From assembly GCA_963808135.1 (NCBI GenBank), contig CAWEFA010000027.1, positions 79,107-143,106 of the forward strand: DNA of 64,000 bases, given 5' to 3'. How positions within the stretch are numbered: the stretch's first letter is position 1; the number at the start of each line of letters is the position of its first letter. Below the pieces are notes generated by a model. It was not told the DNA's origin. It did not search any database and saw only the letters and a list, made by a program, of their open reading frames with translations. The translations under genes and the position numbers were made by a program. Positions 19,040 through 28,956 of this stretch are shown here, one piece after another. Source of the stretch: CAWEFA01 sp963808135. Its GTDB lineage: Bacteria > Bacteroidota > Bacteroidia > Bacteroidales > DTGW01.

Positions 19040-20070
19040 GGATTAAAAGCAAGTTGTTACAACAGATTGATCTGCTGAAATTAAACTTGAGTGGTAAGGT
19101 CGTTTTAACAGAAGCTGCAACAGGTGCATTTGTAATAACACCCATTATGGCGGCTCTGGCAGGAGCCAAAGTTTATGCTTTTACAAAGGCTACTAAATAT
19201 GGTTCTGTTAATGAGGTAATTCTACAAACAAGAAAAATAACTGAATTATTTTATGGATATAATTTAGATTTACATATAATCACGGAATTAACTCCTGATA
19301 TTATTTATGAGGCTGATATCATTACCAATTCAGGCCATCTTCGCCCTTTGGATAAGAAAAAACTGAAATATGCTAAAAGCGGAGTTGTTATCCCTTTAAT
19401 GTATGAAGCATGGGAACTTCGTGATAAAGATATAGATATTGATTATACTAATAAGATGAGAATTATTGTCGGAGCAACAAATGAACGACATCCGAATGTT
19501 GATGTATTCAACTATCTTGGAGATATGGCATTAAAAATGATATTTGATGCCAATCTTTGTCCTTATAGGAACAAATTTATTCTTTTTTGCAATAATGATT
19601 TTGGCCCATATGTGGCAAATACATTGTCAAAAGTTTGTGGCTCATTGGCAGTTTGTGATTTGATAGAAAATAAAGAAAAATACGATGCGCTGCAAATTGA
19701 CTGGATTGGCAATTTTCCTGAATTTACTGTACCTGAAAAATATAAAAAATGTGATGCTGTAATATTTACTGCCTATCCGTTTGATAAAATATGGATCGGA
19801 CAAAAAAATACTCCGATATTGATTGGTAAATTAAAGGCAGAAATTGATAATCCTTACATACTAAGATATGCTGGTGATATTGATTGCAAAGCTTTGGATG
19901 CAAATGGAGTAAATTATTTCCCATATTCTGTAAAGAGTGGACACATGGGAATATTACCTTCTGAAATTGGTTTTGATCCAATTATATGTTTACAGGCTGG
20001 AGGGTTAAAAGTGGCAGAGGAATTGTTAAACGGTAATTTCAAGTCCGATTATTTAAAAATCATTTCTTAG
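19036..20070 (+). CDS. Unrecognised two-domain Rossmann-like protein in the polysaccharide locus
   Basis: This 344-residue soluble protein matches no family I can name. The N-terminal half contains GKVVLTEAATGAFVITPIMAALAGAKVYAF, which looks like a Rossmann beta-alpha-beta unit without the usual GxGxxG. The second half has KFILFCNNDFGPYVANTLSKVCG, a second nucleotide-fold-like unit, and a C-terminal AKGSGHMG-like region (SVKSGHMGILPSEIGFDP). The layout recalls NAD-dependent dehydrogenases of the S-adenosylhomocysteinase or hydroxyacid type, but no catalytic residues can be assigned. It overlaps the aminotransferase by 4 bases, so a role in sugar modification is likely. Confidence 0.55.
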   Translation: MRIKSKLLQQIDLLKLNLSGKVVLTEAATGAFVITPIMAALAGAKVYAFTKATKYGSVNEVILQTRKITELFYGYNLDLHIITELTPDIIYEADIITNSGHLRPLDKKKLKYAKSGVVIPLMYEAWELRDKDIDIDYTNKMRIIVGATNERHPNVDVFNYLGDMALKMIFDANLCPYRNKFILFCNNDFGPYVANTLSKVCGSLAVCDLIENKEKYDALQIDWIGNFPEFTVPEKYKKCDAVIFTAYPFDKIWIGQKNTPILIGKLKAEIDNPYILRYAGDIDCKALDANGVNYFPYSVKSGHMGILPSEIGFDPIICLQAGGLKVAEELLNGNFKSDYLKIIS

Positions 20071-20113
20071 GATGAAATAAATGGATTCTATTTTTTTACT
20101 ATATAAATAATTT

Positions 20114-20897
20114 ATGAACATCATTTCACCTAATGCCAAAATTGGACTTAATGTCCGTTTTGGATCAAATTTAGTTATCGGAGACAATGTAGTTATTCAA
20201 GATTATGTTGAAATTGGTAATAATACAATAGTTAATAATACTTTGATTGGAAGTGGGACAATCATTGAATCAAACTGTATTATCGGATATTCAAAAGTGT
20301 CCGGATGGGTTTCAAGAGAATCTGAAAACATTGAAATTAAACTAGAGAATCTTGTAATTGGTAATAATTGTTTAATACGCGAAGGAGCAACTCTATATAT
20401 GGGCTCAAAATTAGGTAATTCCATTAAAATTAATCACAAAGCTTTAATAAGAGCTAATGCAATTATTGGAGATTTTACTTCTATTGGTTCTATGACAGAA
20501 TTAGACGGCGACTTGTCGATTGGGGAACATTGCTCAATACATTCCCAAAATCATATTTGTAGTAATACTACAATTCAGGATTATGTATTTATTGCTCCTT
20601 TTTGCGTAACTGCTGAAGGAGACCCAATGACGTTTTATAGACCACAACTTTATCAATTAAAAGGTCCTGAAACTGGACCTTTTATTGAAAGCGGTTGTCA
20701 AATTGGAGTCAACGTTGTACTATATCCTAGAAATTCGCCTTGGTCATGAATGTATAGTCGGTTCAAGTGCAGTGGTAACTAAATCCTTTGAACCATTATC
20801 TATTCTATCTGGTTGTCCTGCTAAAAGAGTTGCTGATGTTAAAGATTTATTTAGATTACCTTTGGAAATTAGAAAAAAAATTGGTATTGAAAAGTAA
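20114..20897 (+). CDS. Hexapeptide-repeat acyltransferase (frameshifted)
   Basis: A left-handed beta-helix protein: ISPNAKIGLNVRFGSNLVIGDNVVIQDYVEIGNN, GDLSIGEHCSIHSQNHICSNTTIQDYVFIAP. The first frame ends at 20,749. The next frame continues with GHECIVGSSAVVTKSF and CPAKRVADV, the standard end of the family. Removing one A from the AAA near 20,731 joins them as LYPRIRLGHECIVGSSAVV, giving a protein of about 260 residues. It probably acetylates or otherwise acylates a nucleotide sugar or glycan; the acceptor is unknown. Confidence 0.82.
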
Positions 20898-20922
20898 CTA
20901 CTTTTTTGAAGAAAACTAATAT

Positions 20923-21870
20923 ATGAACGATATTTGTATAGTCATCCCTTTCCTGAATGAGGAGAAAAATATTTCATTTTTAGTAAATAATTTAAATAAT
21001 TATTTTAAAAATAATAAACATTTATCTTATGAGGTTATTTTTGTTGATGATGGGTCAATAGATAATTCTTTTGAAATTCTTCTTAATTCAAAATATGAAC
21101 ATTATAATGTAAAATTGATAAAATTATCAAGAAATTTTGGATCACATTCTGCTTTAAGAGCTGGGATCATACATAGTAACAGTCGTTATCTTACAATGTT
21201 CCCTGCAGATTTACAGGATCCATTATCATTAATAGAAAAACTATACTCAAAATGTTTAGAAGGTTACGACATAGTTGTTGCTCAGAGAAAAACCGTTAAA
21301 GTAGATGCCACTACCCGCTTATTTTCTCGGTTTTATTCTTGGCTCATGCGAAAATATGTGATTAGGGATTATCCTAAATATGGTGCTGATATAGTAATGA
21401 TTAATGTTAAAATCAAGGAAGTACTCAATTCCAACATTGAAGCTAATTCAAATTTTATCTTGCATATTATGTCTCTTGGATTTAAAAAAGCATTCATTGA
21501 ATATGATAAAGTTGAAAGGAAATATGGAAAAACAAAATGGACATTATCAAAAAAAATAAAACTTCTAATAGATTCATTTGTCGCTTTCTCTTATGCTCCA
21601 GTAAGATTTGTAACAATTATGGGGATACTTTTTTCAATAATAGGATTTCTTTGGACAGTTTATATAGTGTTCAGAACAATAATGATAGGTGATTTATCTC
21701 CTGGGTGGCCTGCTTTAATTTCGGTTTTATCAATTGGCTTTGGAATTACGAATATTTCTCTTGGAATAATTGCTGAATATCTTTGGAGAACTTTAGACTC
21801 TGCAAGAAAAAGACCAGCTTTTATAGTGGATGAAATTATTGAATTGAATAAAAATGAGGAAACTAAGTAA
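20923..21870 (+). CDS. GT2 glycosyltransferase with C-terminal membrane anchor (ArnC/DPM-like)
   Basis: This 315-residue enzyme has a GT-A domain with VIPFLNEEKNISFLVNNL, FVDDGSIDNSF, the acceptor loop LIKLSRNFGSHSALRAGI and DLQDPLSLIEKL. Two membrane helices follow near the C-terminus (VRFVTIMGILFSIIGFLWTVY and WPALISVLSIGFGITNISLG). This is the pattern of enzymes that charge polyprenyl phosphate with a sugar (dolichol-phosphate-mannose synthase, ArnC, GtrB). It may supply the membrane glycosyltransferases of the ArnT type in the same locus. It overlaps the next gene by 17 bases. Confidence 0.9.
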   Translation: MNDICIVIPFLNEEKNISFLVNNLNNYFKNNKHLSYEVIFVDDGSIDNSFEILLNSKYEHYNVKLIKLSRNFGSHSALRAGIIHSNSRYLTMFPADLQDPLSLIEKLYSKCLEGYDIVVAQRKTVKVDATTRLFSRFYSWLMRKYVIRDYPKYGADIVMINVKIKEVLNSNIEANSNFILHIMSLGFKKAFIEYDKVERKYGKTKWTLSKKIKLLIDSFVAFSYAPVRFVTIMGILFSIIGFLWTVYIVFRTIMIGDLSPGWPALISVLSIGFGITNISLGIIAEYLWRTLDSARKRPAFIVDEIIELNKNEETK

Positions 21871-22846
21871 TATTCTAATTACCGGAGGCGCCGGTTTTAT
21901 TGGTTCGCATTTAACTGATGAACTTCTGTCAAGAGGTTACAAGGTTATTGTAATCGATAATTTAATTAATGGCAAAGAAGAAAATTTAAAAACAGCTAAA
22001 AGCCATGATAGATTTACCTTTATAAAAGGCGACATTTTAAATGAATACGATTTAGAAAATGCAATGAAAAATGTCGACGCCATTTTTCACATGGCTTGCT
22101 TGGGCGTAAGGCATTCGATCAATAATCCTTACGAAAACCATTTGGTAAATGCCGAAGGAAGTTTAAAAGTTTTAATAAAAGCCCGTCAAAATCAAATAAA
22201 GAAATTTTTTTATATTTCCTCATCCGAAATCTATGGCAAGGCTTTATCGTTTCCAATTAAAGAAAGCGATACGCCATATCCTATTACTGTTTACGGGGCA
22301 TCGAAGCTTGCCGGAGAACATTACACAAATTCCTTTTTTGAATGTTATGGAATGGATGTTACTGTAATCCGGTTGTTTAACAATTTTGGCCCGCGTGCGC
22401 ACCACGAGGGCGATAGCGGTGAAGTAATTCCCCGCACCATTGTAAATGCGCTATATGAAAAAAACCCTGTAATTTTTGGCGATGGCAGCATTTCAAAGGA
22501 TTTTATATTTGTGAAAGATACTGCCAGAATTTTGGCCGATCTTATTGATGTTGAGAGATTGACAGGCCAAACTTATAACATCGGTTCGGGTGAAGAAATT
22601 ACCATTAAAGCTTTGATGGAAGAAATAATTTCTATTATAGGCAATAAAAAACTCAAAATTGAATACGATGCCCCGAGGCCTGCCGATGTTCCGCGTTTAT
22701 TGGTCAATTCTGAAAAATTAAAACATATTTATAATTTCAAACTCAATTATAATTTATTACAAGGCCTTAATGAAACCGTTCATTACTACAAAGACATTAT
22801 GAAAGAAAAAAATTTAGCGAATGAAATCCCTCTTAAAAACTGGTAA
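21854..22846 (+). CDS. NAD-dependent nucleotide-sugar epimerase/dehydratase
   Basis: This 330-residue extended SDR has the NAD motif ITGGAGFIGSHLTDELL, the FHMACLGVRHSINNP region and the catalytic set SSSEIYGKA with YGASKLAGEHY. The substrate-domain phrase LFNNFGPRAHHEGDSGEVIPR follows. It resembles UDP-glucose 4-epimerase and dTDP-glucose 4,6-dehydratase type enzymes; which reaction it performs is not clear. The next gene, a DegT aminotransferase, starts 3 bases later, so together they may make a 4-amino or epimerised sugar. Confidence 0.88.
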   Translation: MRKLSNILITGGAGFIGSHLTDELLSRGYKVIVIDNLINGKEENLKTAKSHDRFTFIKGDILNEYDLENAMKNVDAIFHMACLGVRHSINNPYENHLVNAEGSLKVLIKARQNQIKKFFYISSSEIYGKALSFPIKESDTPYPITVYGASKLAGEHYTNSFFECYGMDVTVIRLFNNFGPRAHHEGDSGEVIPRTIVNALYEKNPVIFGDGSISKDFIFVKDTARILADLIDVERLTGQTYNIGSGEEITIKALMEEIISIIGNKKLKIEYDAPRPADVPRLLVNSEKLKHIYNFKLNYNLLQGLNETVHYYKDIMKEKNLANEIPLKNW

Positions 22847-22849
22847 TTA

Positions 22850-23974
22850 ATGATTCCGGTCGCAAAACCATATTTAACAGCCGATGAAGCCCAGGCCGCT
22901 TACGATGTAATATTGTCCGGCTGGGTAACACAAGGCCCAAAAGTCCAGGAATTTGAAGAAAAATTTGCGGCATATGTCGGAAGCAGTTACGCTGTTGCTG
23001 TATCGAGTTGTACAACTGCCCTTCATCTTTCGCTTATAGTAGCAGGTATTAAACCAGGCGATGAAGTTATTTGCCCATCCATGTCTTTCATAGCTACAGC
23101 AAATGCAATTGTCCATGCGGGAGCCAAACCGGTTTTTGCCGAGGTTAACAAACATTTTAACATTGATGCAAAGCATGCCGAGACATTGATAACATCCAAA
23201 ACAAAAGCTATTCTTATTGTACACCAGATAGGCATGCCTGCCGATATTGATACTTTTAAAAATATTTGTAAAAAACATAACTTATTATTAATCGAAGATG
23301 CTGCTTGTGCAATAGGTTCGGCATATAAAGGAAAAAAAATTGGTTCACATTCCGACCTGGTTTGCTTTTCATTTCATCCCCGCAAAGTAATTACCACAGG
23401 CGATGGAGGTATGATTGCCACATCAAATCCTGAATATTATAAACGGTTAAAAGCTCTCCGCCAGCATGCCATGAGCGTAAATGACCTGGAGCGCCATAAA
23501 TCCGATAAAATTATTTTTGAAGAATACCCGGAAGTTGGTTACAATTACCGGATGACAAATATCCAGGCTGCAATCGGAATCAAGCAATTGGAAAAACTGG
23601 ATTTGATAGTTAATGAACGTCGCAAAATTGCTTTTCAATACCATGAAGGATTAAAAGATTGTAAGTATTTGGATTTACCAATTGAAGAAGAAGGATATTT
23701 TTCAAATTACCAATCGTATGCCATTACTTTGAAAGATACGGTTAAAATAAGCAGAAACGAATTTATGCAAAAATTAACCGATGAAGGTATTTCTGTTCGA
23801 AGGGGCGTGATGACAGCCCATCGGGAAAAAGCATACGCCAATGAAAAAGTTAAGCTTCCAATATCAGAAAAACTTTCGGATAATAGTATTATTTTACCGC
23901 TGTTTCACCCAATGCAAAAGATGGATTATTTAAATATTATAGAAGAAATTAAAAGAATTTTATCGGAATTGTAA
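22850..23974 (+). CDS. DegT/DnrJ/EryC1 family aminotransferase (4-amino-sugar type)
   Basis: At 374 residues it has the PLP-binding pattern SSCTTALHLSL, EDAACAIGSAYKG and the Schiff-base lysine in SFHPRKVITTGDGG (Lys179). The HPRK-TTGDGG variant is typical of PseC/PglE/ArnB-like enzymes that aminate C4 of a 4-keto-6-deoxy sugar nucleotide. The upstream epimerase/dehydratase is a likely source of the keto sugar. The substrate is inferred only from this context. Confidence 0.9.
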   Translation: MIPVAKPYLTADEAQAAYDVILSGWVTQGPKVQEFEEKFAAYVGSSYAVAVSSCTTALHLSLIVAGIKPGDEVICPSMSFIATANAIVHAGAKPVFAEVNKHFNIDAKHAETLITSKTKAILIVHQIGMPADIDTFKNICKKHNLLLIEDAACAIGSAYKGKKIGSHSDLVCFSFHPRKVITTGDGGMIATSNPEYYKRLKALRQHAMSVNDLERHKSDKIIFEEYPEVGYNYRMTNIQAAIGIKQLEKLDLIVNERRKIAFQYHEGLKDCKYLDLPIEEEGYFSNYQSYAITLKDTVKISRNEFMQKLTDEGISVRRGVMTAHREKAYANEKVKLPISEKLSDNSIILPLFHPMQKMDYLNIIEEIKRILSEL

Positions 23975-24016
23975 TTCAAATATATCTATTTAAAATTTTA
24001 AATGAGGGCTTTACGT

Positions 24017-25510
24017 ATGAATATAAAAATTAAAATTTTACTGATTCTAATAATATTAGGATATTTATTATATAACTTTTTGACTTTGGCGATTTCACCA
24101 ATACCTTGGTTTGACGAAGTTTGGTTCGCAAGTATTACCCATTCGTTCATTACAAAAGGGAAATTTTTATTGGAAATATGCCCACTTAGAACTGATAAAG
24201 AGGTATTGGCTTATGGGCCGGTTTATTTTTTATTAACGGCTGCCAGTGTTAAATTGTTGGGTTTTGGTATTTTTTCATTTCGTCTTGTTAATTTCTTATT
24301 TGGCTTAGCAAATATTTATGTTTTTTATAATATCATTAAGTATTTTATTAAAGACAGGCTGTGGGTTTTGTTAACAACCTTGCTTATTATATTTGACAAT
24401 ATTTATTGTTCAAATATTCATGGAGGAAGGATGGATTCAGTAGCAATATTTTTTTGTTTGGTTTCCTTAAATGCTTTATTAATTGATAAATTAAAACCAC
24501 GTAATCTCTTGCTCTCCGGAGTTTTTGCAGTATTAGCAATCCTTACAACGCCCAGGTCGGGATTTTTATTTCTCTCAATAATAGTCTTTATTATTTCCAT
24601 TGATGGGTTTAAAGTTCATATAATAGAAAAAATACGCAATTTGATTATTTGGGTTCTGCCAATAATTATTGTTTATGCTTTATGGATTTGGTATGCTTTT
24701 GGTAATATCGGGCAATTTTTAGAATATTATATTCATCCGGGTAAAGTCGCAAACATTCCATTAACTACAAGTGTTGGGGGAAAATTATTTATTCCCCAAT
24801 ACCAGGTTTTGTTAATTATTACAACAATTATACTTCTTATATCAGGGATATTTAAAAAGAAAATAAAGCCGGATATTTTTATAATAATTTCAATAATAAA
24901 TATAGTTGGTTTTTACTTTTTGGTAAATGATTCCGGGGCATATTCGGTATATATAATTTATTTCTTATATGGATTGTTTTGTTATTTACTTTATAAATTT
25001 GAGTTTAAGCAAAACTTACAAAAGTTTAAATTCGCAATTTATGCTCTTGTTCTATTTGTAAACCTGTGTATTTTTTCAATTAAAACAATTACGGTATTTG
25101 CTTGTTGGGAAGCAAGGGATTTTCATAAAATCGACCAAATAGTAAAAGCAAATATTTCTCAGGGTGCAAAAGTAGTTGGCTGCGACAGGTATTATTATTC
25201 GGTTATAAAAAATAATGACTATTTTCAAACTGTTGAACGTCCTAAAAGCAACCTGGAAAGAGCGGAATATCACCGGAACCAGTTTAATTTCGAATATCTC
25301 ATTATTAGCGATGAAATAGAAAAATCTAAACCCGATATATTAAAACAATATAATAATGGAAGTTTAATTTTAGTTTCGCATTTTATGTTGAAAGGAACAG
25401 GAATAATAAATAAAATTAATAAAATAACAGGGATGAAAATTAGCGAATCCTATAATGGTGAAATTTATAAAAGGAAATTAAATAATAATACTATAATAAA
25501 ACAGTTATAA
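24017..25510 (+). CDS. Multi-pass membrane glycosyltransferase (ArnT/PMT-like)
   Basis: This protein of about 497 residues has ten or so hydrophobic helices. The first loop contains ISPIPWFDEVWFASITHSF, with the Asp-Glu pair characteristic of the GT-C fold. A short soluble C-terminus follows (VVGCDRYYYSVIKNNDYFQ). GT-C enzymes transfer sugars from polyprenyl-phosphate donors on the outer face of the inner membrane. An in-frame ATG at 24,002 is possible; the one at 24,017 (MNIKIKIL) gives a cleaner membrane start. The 175 bases downstream contain no gene. Confidence 0.75.
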   Translation: MNIKIKILLILIILGYLLYNFLTLAISPIPWFDEVWFASITHSFITKGKFLLEICPLRTDKEVLAYGPVYFLLTAASVKLLGFGIFSFRLVNFLFGLANIYVFYNIIKYFIKDRLWVLLTTLLIIFDNIYCSNIHGGRMDSVAIFFCLVSLNALLIDKLKPRNLLLSGVFAVLAILTTPRSGFLFLSIIVFIISIDGFKVHIIEKIRNLIIWVLPIIIVYALWIWYAFGNIGQFLEYYIHPGKVANIPLTTSVGGKLFIPQYQVLLIITTIILLISGIFKKKIKPDIFIIISIINIVGFYFLVNDSGAYSVYIIYFLYGLFCYLLYKFEFKQNLQKFKFAIYALVLFVNLCIFSIKTITVFACWEARDFHKIDQIVKANISQGAKVVGCDRYYYSVIKNNDYFQTVERPKSNLERAEYHRNQFNFEYLIISDEIEKSKPDILKQYNNGSLILVSHFMLKGTGIINKINKITGMKISESYNGEIYKRKLNNNTIIKQL

Positions 25511-25685
25511 AAATGAAACTTTAGAGCCGAAACCCTAAGTAAAAGTTACATATCATTGGTTACAAGAACTAAATACAATATATGGCTCTGGTTAATGTTG
25601 ACGCCCATAAAACAAAACAAGTTTTTTAGAGAATGACAAGCTTATAACAGAAAGTTTACAAGCTATTTCAAAAATTTAAAAATAA

Positions 25686-27101
25686 ATGAAATTATCTGTA
25701 ATTATTACCTCATACAATTATGATAAATTCTTAAGCAGGGCAATCAGAAGTGTGCTTCAACAGTCCTTAGATAAAGCCTTATATGAAGTTATTGTCATTG
25801 ATGATGCTTCTACAGACAATACCAAACTTATTCTTGAGCCTTTTGAAGATATTTGCAGAATTTTTCATCTTGAAAAAAATGTAGGCATAGCAGAAGCCAG
25901 AAATATTGGTATCAAAAAAGCCAGGGGACAATTTGTAATTTTCGTTGATGCCGATGACTATATTCACTATGAAATGTTAAAAACGCAATTATTGTTTTTA
26001 GAGGAGAATAATTCTTTAGACGCTGTATCAATAGATTATTACACGGTTAATGAAAAGGGAGATCATCTTAATCATATTTCTGCAGATGAAAATCCTATTG
26101 CATGCGGCATAATGTTTAGGAAAGATCATCTCATAGATATTGGTATGTACGATCCGGCATTTAAGGCGCGGGAAGAAGAAGATCTTCGGGCTCGTTTTCA
26201 GGAAAAATATAAAATTTACAATATAATTTTACCTTTATATAGATATCGGAAACACGAAAATAATCTGACAAATGATATAAGTTTAATGCAGGAATTTCGC
26301 GAAAAACTCAGTAAAAAATTAAAAAAACAAAAGAATAATCCTAATATAATAGCTATTATTCAGGCCCGCGTTGGCTCGTCCAGGTTACCGGGAAAAGTTT
26401 TACTGCCAGTTCAGGGGAAAACCGTACTGGAACATGTTGTCGAAAGGGTAAGCAGAAGCGCTTACTTAAACGATGTAATTGTTGCCACCACAACAAACAG
26501 CAATGACGACGGAATAGCAGCCTTAACTAAAAAAACTAACTGCAAAGTTTACAGGGGTTCGGAAAATGATGTGTTGGACAGGTATTATCAAGCGGCAACA
26601 CAATTTTCAGCCGAGGTGGTTGTCCGGGTAACTTCGGATTGCCCGCTTATCGATCCTTCTGTTATTGATTTGGTTATAGAAAAGTTTTTGAATAGCAAAT
26701 CCGATTATACTTCAAATACTTTGAAAGTTCCCTTCCCGGATGGACAGGATGTGGAAGTGTTTACTTATAAATCGCTTGAAAAAGCATGGAATGAAGCCAA
26801 ATTATTATCTGAAAGAGAACATGTAACTCCATACATTAAAAATAATTCTTCTCTTTTTAAAGTAAACTGGATTGAAGGGAAACAAGAGCAAAGCAAATAC
26901 CGCTGGTGCCTTGACGAGCCTAAAGACCTCGAGCTTATTACTGCCATTTACGATGCTTTGTATCCAAAAAATAAACAATTTGGAATGAAAGAAATTTTGG
27001 AATTGTTAGAAGAACAACCAACGCTTAAAAATATCAACAGTCATATAATCCGCGACGAAGGATATTTAAAATCATTAAAACAGGATAAATTAATAAAATA
27101 A
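25686..27101 (+). CDS. Fusion of GT2 glycosyltransferase and SpsF/NeuA-like cytidylyltransferase
   Basis: Residues 1-215 are a GT2 domain: VIITSYNYDKFLSRAIRSVL, VIDDASTDNTKLIL, GIAEARNIGIKKARG, FVDADDYIH and a catalytic-loop EEEDLRAR. A lysine-rich linker leads at about residue 220 into a complete cytidylyltransferase of the SpsF/CMP-KDO-synthetase type: AIIQARVGSSRLPGKVLLPV, RGSENDVLDRYYQAA and RVTSDCPLIDPSVID. The second domain normally activates a 3-deoxy-2-ulosonic acid with CTP. A single 471-residue chain carrying both is unusual. It heads the block with an aminotransferase, SDR and NeuB homologues, so it may activate or transfer the product of that pathway. No frameshift is needed to read the fusion. 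Confidence 0.88.
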   Translation: MKLSVIITSYNYDKFLSRAIRSVLQQSLDKALYEVIVIDDASTDNTKLILEPFEDICRIFHLEKNVGIAEARNIGIKKARGQFVIFVDADDYIHYEMLKTQLLFLEENNSLDAVSIDYYTVNEKGDHLNHISADENPIACGIMFRKDHLIDIGMYDPAFKAREEEDLRARFQEKYKIYNIILPLYRYRKHENNLTNDISLMQEFREKLSKKLKKQKNNPNIIAIIQARVGSSRLPGKVLLPVQGKTVLEHVVERVSRSAYLNDVIVATTTNSNDDGIAALTKKTNCKVYRGSENDVLDRYYQAATQFSAEVVVRVTSDCPLIDPSVIDLVIEKFLNSKSDYTSNTLKVPFPDGQDVEVFTYKSLEKAWNEAKLLSEREHVTPYIKNNSSLFKVNWIEGKQEQSKYRWCLDEPKDLELITAIYDALYPKNKQFGMKEILELLEEQPTLKNINSHIIRDEGYLKSLKQDKLIK

Positions 27102-27105
27102 CTTT

Positions 27106-28411
27106 ATGGGCAAATCACAGGAATTATATTTACGGGCAAAGAAAATTATTCCCGGGGGCACACAGCTTCTTTCCAAAAGGCCGGAGATGTTTTTACCGGA
27201 TCAATGGCCGGCTTATTATAACAGGGCAAAGGGTTGTGAAATTTGGGATTTGGATGGGAAACATTACTACGATATGGGCCTCATGGGAGTTGGTGCAAAT
27301 GTTTTAGGTTATGCTAATGATGAAGTTGACACTGCTGTAATAAAAGCTATTAAATCCGGAACAAATAGCACTTTGAATTGCCCGGAAGAAATAAAATTGG
27401 CTGAAATGCTTTGTTCAATTCATCCCTGGGCAGAGATGGTCAGGTATGCACGTACCGGCGGCGAGGCAATGACTATAGCAGTAAGAATAGCCAGGGCCAA
27501 AACCGGCAAGAGTAAAATATTATTTTGCGGGTATCATGGTTGGCATGATTGGTATTTAACGGCCAATCTTTCGGAAGATAAATTAAAACATGGCCATTTA
27601 CTCCCGGGACTTGAACCGAACGGGGTTCCTGTTGAATTGTTAAATACATCTACTACATTTCAATACAATAATACTGAAGAATTTCTTCGGAAACTTTCGG
27701 AGAATAACGATCAAATAGCTTGTGTTGTAATGGAGTCGGTTCGTAACTTTGAACCCGAAAAGGAATTCTTAAATACGCTAAGGAATGAAACCAGGGAAAC
27801 GGGGAATCATTTTAATAATCGATGAAATAACTGCAGGGTTTCGGCTCAATATGGGAGGGGCTCATTTAAGGTACAACCTGGAACCCGACATTGCAGTTTT
27901 CGGCAAGGCTATGAGCAACGGATATCCAATGGCGGCAATTATTGGAAAACGTTTTGTAATGGAAGCGGCTCAAAATTCTTTTATCAGCAGCTTATTTTGG
28001 ACAGAAAAAATTGGGCCGGTCGCTTCAATAACAACAATTGAAATTATGCAGGATCCAAAGATTTTTCAGACAATAAAATCAAATGGTGAAAAAATTTCAA
28101 ATGGGTTAAAAAAGGCAGCTGACGAAACAAATATTGAATTATCTATAACCGGCAATCCTGCCATTTTGGGTTTTTCAATACAACATCAAAATCCTTTGGT
28201 AGTAAAAACCTACTTCATCCAGGAACTCTTAAAAAAAGAATTTATCAGTACTTTTGCATATTATTCATCAATTTCCCATACTGATGCGATTATAAATAAT
28301 TATTTGGGCGAAGTAAAATCCGTGTTCAAAAAAATAAAAGAAAACTTTGATATTCTTGAGAAACTTTTAGAAGGCGCCGTTTGTCATGCAGGTTTTAAAA
28401 GATTAACGTGA
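27106..28411 (+). CDS. Glutamate-1-semialdehyde-type class III aminotransferase (frameshifted)
   Basis: The first frame (27,106-27,825) carries the N-terminal half (IPGGTQLLSKRPEMFLPDQW, RTGGEAMTIAVRIARAKTGK, GYHGWHDWY). The second (to 28,411) continues with ILIIDEITAGFRLNMGGAH and the PLP lysine in FGKAMSNGYPMAAIIG. Removing one G from the GGGG near 27,803 joins them as ETGIILIIDEITAGFR, restoring about 434 residues. Although it resembles HemL, its place between a cytidylyltransferase fusion and an SDR/NeuB set points to amination of a sugar. It begins 4 bases after the fusion gene and overlaps the next gene. Confidence 0.88.
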
Positions 28412-28956
28412 TGCAAATAAATGGTGAAAAAATATATTTAAAGAGGCTTAATGTCGAAGATGTTACAGCCAATTATGTAACCTGGATGTCCGACCCAGAA
28501 GTTTGCAAATACCTGGAAAGTAAATGGCAAAGCCATACTCTGGAAAGTATCAGAAAATATGTTGATGGGCTTTCAAAAAGCCCGTCAAATTATTTGATGG
28601 GTATTTTTAATATCACCGACAATAAACATATCGGCAATATTAAGTTGGGAAACATTCATAAAGTTCACCGTTATTGCGATTTAGGCTTGCTGATTGGCGA
28701 GAAAGAATTCTGGGGAAAAGGAATTGCAACGGAGGCAATTACTTCGGCCACAAAATATGGGTTTGAAATTTTGAACCTTCATAAAATTTTTGCAACGGTT
28801 TGGGAACCTAATGTCGGCTCTTACAAAGCTTTTATTAAAGCCGGTTATGTTGAAGTCGGTATTTTTAAAAAGCATATTTTCCTTGATGGAAAATATGTTG
28901 ATGAATACATTCTCGAAATAATTAATAATAATGAAACGCACAACAAATCCCTTTGA
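28408..28956 (+). CDS. GNAT N-acetyltransferase (RimJ/RimL-like)
   Basis: This 182-residue protein has the GNAT core: YLKRLNVEDVTANYVTWMSDPEV at the N-terminus, the acetyl-CoA loop GEKEFWGKGIATEAITSA, and NLHKIFATVWEPNVGSYKAF. In nonulosonic-acid clusters, a GNAT (such as PseH) acetylates the new amino group. Its position right after an aminotransferase and overlapping the SDR gene by 26 bases supports a similar role here. Confidence 0.88.
   Translation: MMQINGEKIYLKRLNVEDVTANYVTWMSDPEVCKYLESKWQSHTLESIRKYVDGLSKSPSNYLMGIFNITDNKHIGNIKLGNIHKVHRYCDLGLLIGEKEFWGKGIATEAITSATKYGFEILNLHKIFATVWEPNVGSYKAFIKAGYVEVGIFKKHIFLDGKYVDEYILEIINNNETHNKSL

Noticed and set aside
22874..23278. 134-codon minus-strand frame
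   Set aside because: Opposite the DegT aminotransferase; Cys-rich and without motifs.
25511..25685. Possible stem AGAGCC/GGCTCT in an intergenic gap
   Set aside because: Arms are only 6 bases and about 50 bases apart; not distinguishable from chance.
27106..28411. Reading the aminotransferase as HemL for haem synthesis
   Set aside because: Its neighbours are all nucleotide-sugar enzymes and class III aminotransferases of this type often act on sugars; a haem role is not supported by context.
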